Assembly: GCF_039655775.1 (NCBI RefSeq)
Contig: NZ_JBBYXJ010000001.1
Span: 496,001-560,000, forward strand
Direction: 5' to 3'
DNA length: 64,000 bases
Origin: Iodidimonas sp. SYSU 1G8
GTDB lineage: Bacteria; Pseudomonadota; Alphaproteobacteria; SMXS01
The notes below the pieces were generated by a model, which had not been told where the DNA came from, did not search any database, and saw only the letters and a list, made by a program, of their open reading frames with translations. Of this stretch, positions 63,097-64,000 are shown piece by piece; position 1 is the first letter of the stretch, and each line of letters starts with the position of its first letter. Position numbers and translations under genes: made by a program.

Positions 63097-63721
63097 CGAG
63101 GCGCGGAAGATCCGCCTGCTGATGGAGCTTCGCCGCGCCGGCATCAACGATACGGACGTGCTGTCGGCCATCGAGCGGGTGCCGCGCGATCTTTTCGTCC
63201 CCGATGCCTTCCGCGACCGCGCCTATGAGGACACGGCGCTGCCGATCGCCTGCGGCCAGACCATTTCACAGCCTTACGTGGTGGCGTTCATGACGGCGGC
63301 GCTGCAACTGACCCGCCGGATGCTGGTGCTCGAGATCGGCACCGGTTCGGGCTACCAGACGGCGGTCCTTTCTCCGCTGGTGCGCCGCGTCTACACCATC
63401 GAGCGGCAACGCGACCTGATGATCGAATCGAGCGCCAAGTTCAAGCAGCTCCGCCTGACCAATGTGGTGACCCGCTTCGGCGATGGCTTCAAGGGCTGGC
63501 CGGAAGTCGCGCCCTTCGACCGGATCATCGTCACGGCCGCGGCCCGAGACATGCCGCAAAATCTGGTCAATCAGCTCTCCGATGGCGGCATGATGATCAT
63601 TCCGGTTGGACCCTCGGGCAATCAGACGATCATGAAAGTGACACGGCGCGGCGACGCCATCGACACCGCGCCCCTGATGCCGACGCGGTTTGTCCCCATG
63701 CTCGGCGGGACCGAGGGGTAG
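63089..63721 (+). CDS. pcm: Protein-L-isoaspartate O-methyltransferase
   Basis: Pcm methylates isoaspartyl residues in damaged proteins as the first step of repair. The 210-residue protein has the substrate motif GQTISQPYVVAFM near residue 56, SAM motif VLEIGTGSGYQTAVL near 80, and DRIIVTAAARDMPQNLVNQL. GGMMIIPVG follows. I use the ATG at 63089, which overlaps surE. This is the genuine PCMT in the window, unlike the 40296 homologue. Confidence 0.95.
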   Translation: MTDEARKIRLLMELRRAGINDTDVLSAIERVPRDLFVPDAFRDRAYEDTALPIACGQTISQPYVVAFMTAALQLTRRMLVLEIGTGSGYQTAVLSPLVRRVYTIERQRDLMIESSAKFKQLRLTNVVTRFGDGFKGWPEVAPFDRIIVTAAARDMPQNLVNQLSDGGMMIIPVGPSGNQTIMKVTRRGDAIDTAPLMPTRFVPMLGGTEG

Positions 63722-63771
63722 CGTTTTCCGCGACGGTTTCATTGAAGCGGCGCGGCAATGTTCTTAGGATC

Positions 63772-64000
63772 ATGGGCATGCAAGTAAACAGCGGCACCTT
63801 CGGCAAACTCGCGGCGGCTCTCGTCATTCTGGTTTTGGCAGCCTGCGAAACCCGCGAACCGCCCACGGCGCGTTATGTGCCGCCGGAGCCTCCGGCACGC
63901 GGTCCCAACTCTCCCTTTCCCGTTCCCGAGCCGGTCGACAAGCCGGAACCGGAATTCCCGATCGTGGCCGCGCCGCTCGGCAAGAAAGCCATCGCCACGG
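63772..64000 (+). CDS. Lipoprotein, probable NlpD-like M23 peptidase (N-terminal part only)
   Basis: The 76 codons in the window start at ATG 63772 or 63778 and give a lipoprotein signal (KLAAALVILVLAACETRE, lipobox LAAC) and a proline-rich linker (YVPPEPPARGPNSPF). The gene runs past the end of the window, so no LysM or peptidase domain can be seen. The surE-pcm-nlpD order of related genomes suggests an NlpD-type murein hydrolase or amidase activator, but that is from context. Confidence 0.6.
   Translation, partial: MGMQVNSGTFGKLAAALVILVLAACETREPPTARYVPPEPPARGPNSPFPVPEPVDKPEPEFPIVAAPLGKKAIAT

Overview
The window reads as a stretch of chromosome from a high-GC alphaproteobacterium. The evidence is gene order known from that class: heme A synthase, rplM-rpsI and argC; aminotransferase-hom-glpX-recJ; PCMT-like gene, tolC, popZ (DUF2497) and valS; dgt-argS-SPOR-nagZ-M50 protease-scpA-scpB-tatA-tatB-tatC-serS-surE-pcm and the start of an nlpD-like lipoprotein gene. 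A polyhydroxyalkanoate synthase, a PopZ family protein and a Zur-like Fur protein fit the same picture. The order or genus cannot be fixed from the sequence alone. There is no prophage, insertion sequence, CRISPR array or plasmid backbone; most of it is ordinary core chromosome with short accessory patches.

Layout. 1-5.8 kb: end of heme A synthase, ribosomal proteins L13 and S9, argC, a gamma carbonic anhydrase-like protein, murI and a convergent phaC. 5.9-11.3 kb: the amino-acid and sugar operon (PLP aminotransferase, hom, glpX, recJ), then tRNA-Glu. 11.4-18.7 kb: mostly single genes for envelope and stress functions (secreted nuclease, TerC, MscL, secreted glutathione peroxidase, quinone reductase, epoxide hydrolase-like protein, DUF502, flavin protein, DUF938 methyltransferase, free-standing biotin carrier domain). 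18.7-27.0 kb is the most accessory part: two tandem membrane-anchored SUMF1/FGE-fold proteins without the FGE cysteine pair, a hotdog thioesterase, two tandem histidine-rich secreted proteins, modB-modC without modA, hisI divergent from zur around a palindrome, and two unrecognised exported proteins. 27.0-30.5 kb: a tight sulfur amino-acid operon (cysK-like, sseA, metC, GNAT). 30.5-33.3 kb: glyoxalase-fold protein, queF, and queC-queE. 33.4-39.5 kb: a Rieske oxygenase, dinB, a TonB siderophore receptor with its PiuC/YbiX hydroxylase, and an orphan gene. 39.9-40.1 kb: tRNA-Asn and tRNA-Cys. 40.3-48.0 kb: PCMT-like, tolC, popZ, valS, ilvD. 48.1-50.6 kb: an NMT1/SsuA-type ABC importer. 50.9-64.0 kb: xthA, erpA, then the long dgt-to-nlpD run on the plus strand.

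How the genes work together. Many neighbours are translationally coupled by 1-11 base overlaps, repeatedly of the form GTGA or TTGA, where a GTG or TTG start overlaps the preceding TGA stop. The last 12 kb ties together arginyl-tRNA charging, cell-wall recycling (NagZ), septal peptidoglycan binding (SPOR), chromosome condensation (ScpAB), twin-arginine export (TatABC) and stationary-phase repair (SurE, Pcm). The iron pair (receptor plus hydroxylase), the sulfur operon and the queuosine genes are compact pathway modules.

Limits. All identities come from reading motifs and gene order by eye; no database search was run. Promoters are visual matches to a sigma70-like consensus and carry moderate confidence at best.
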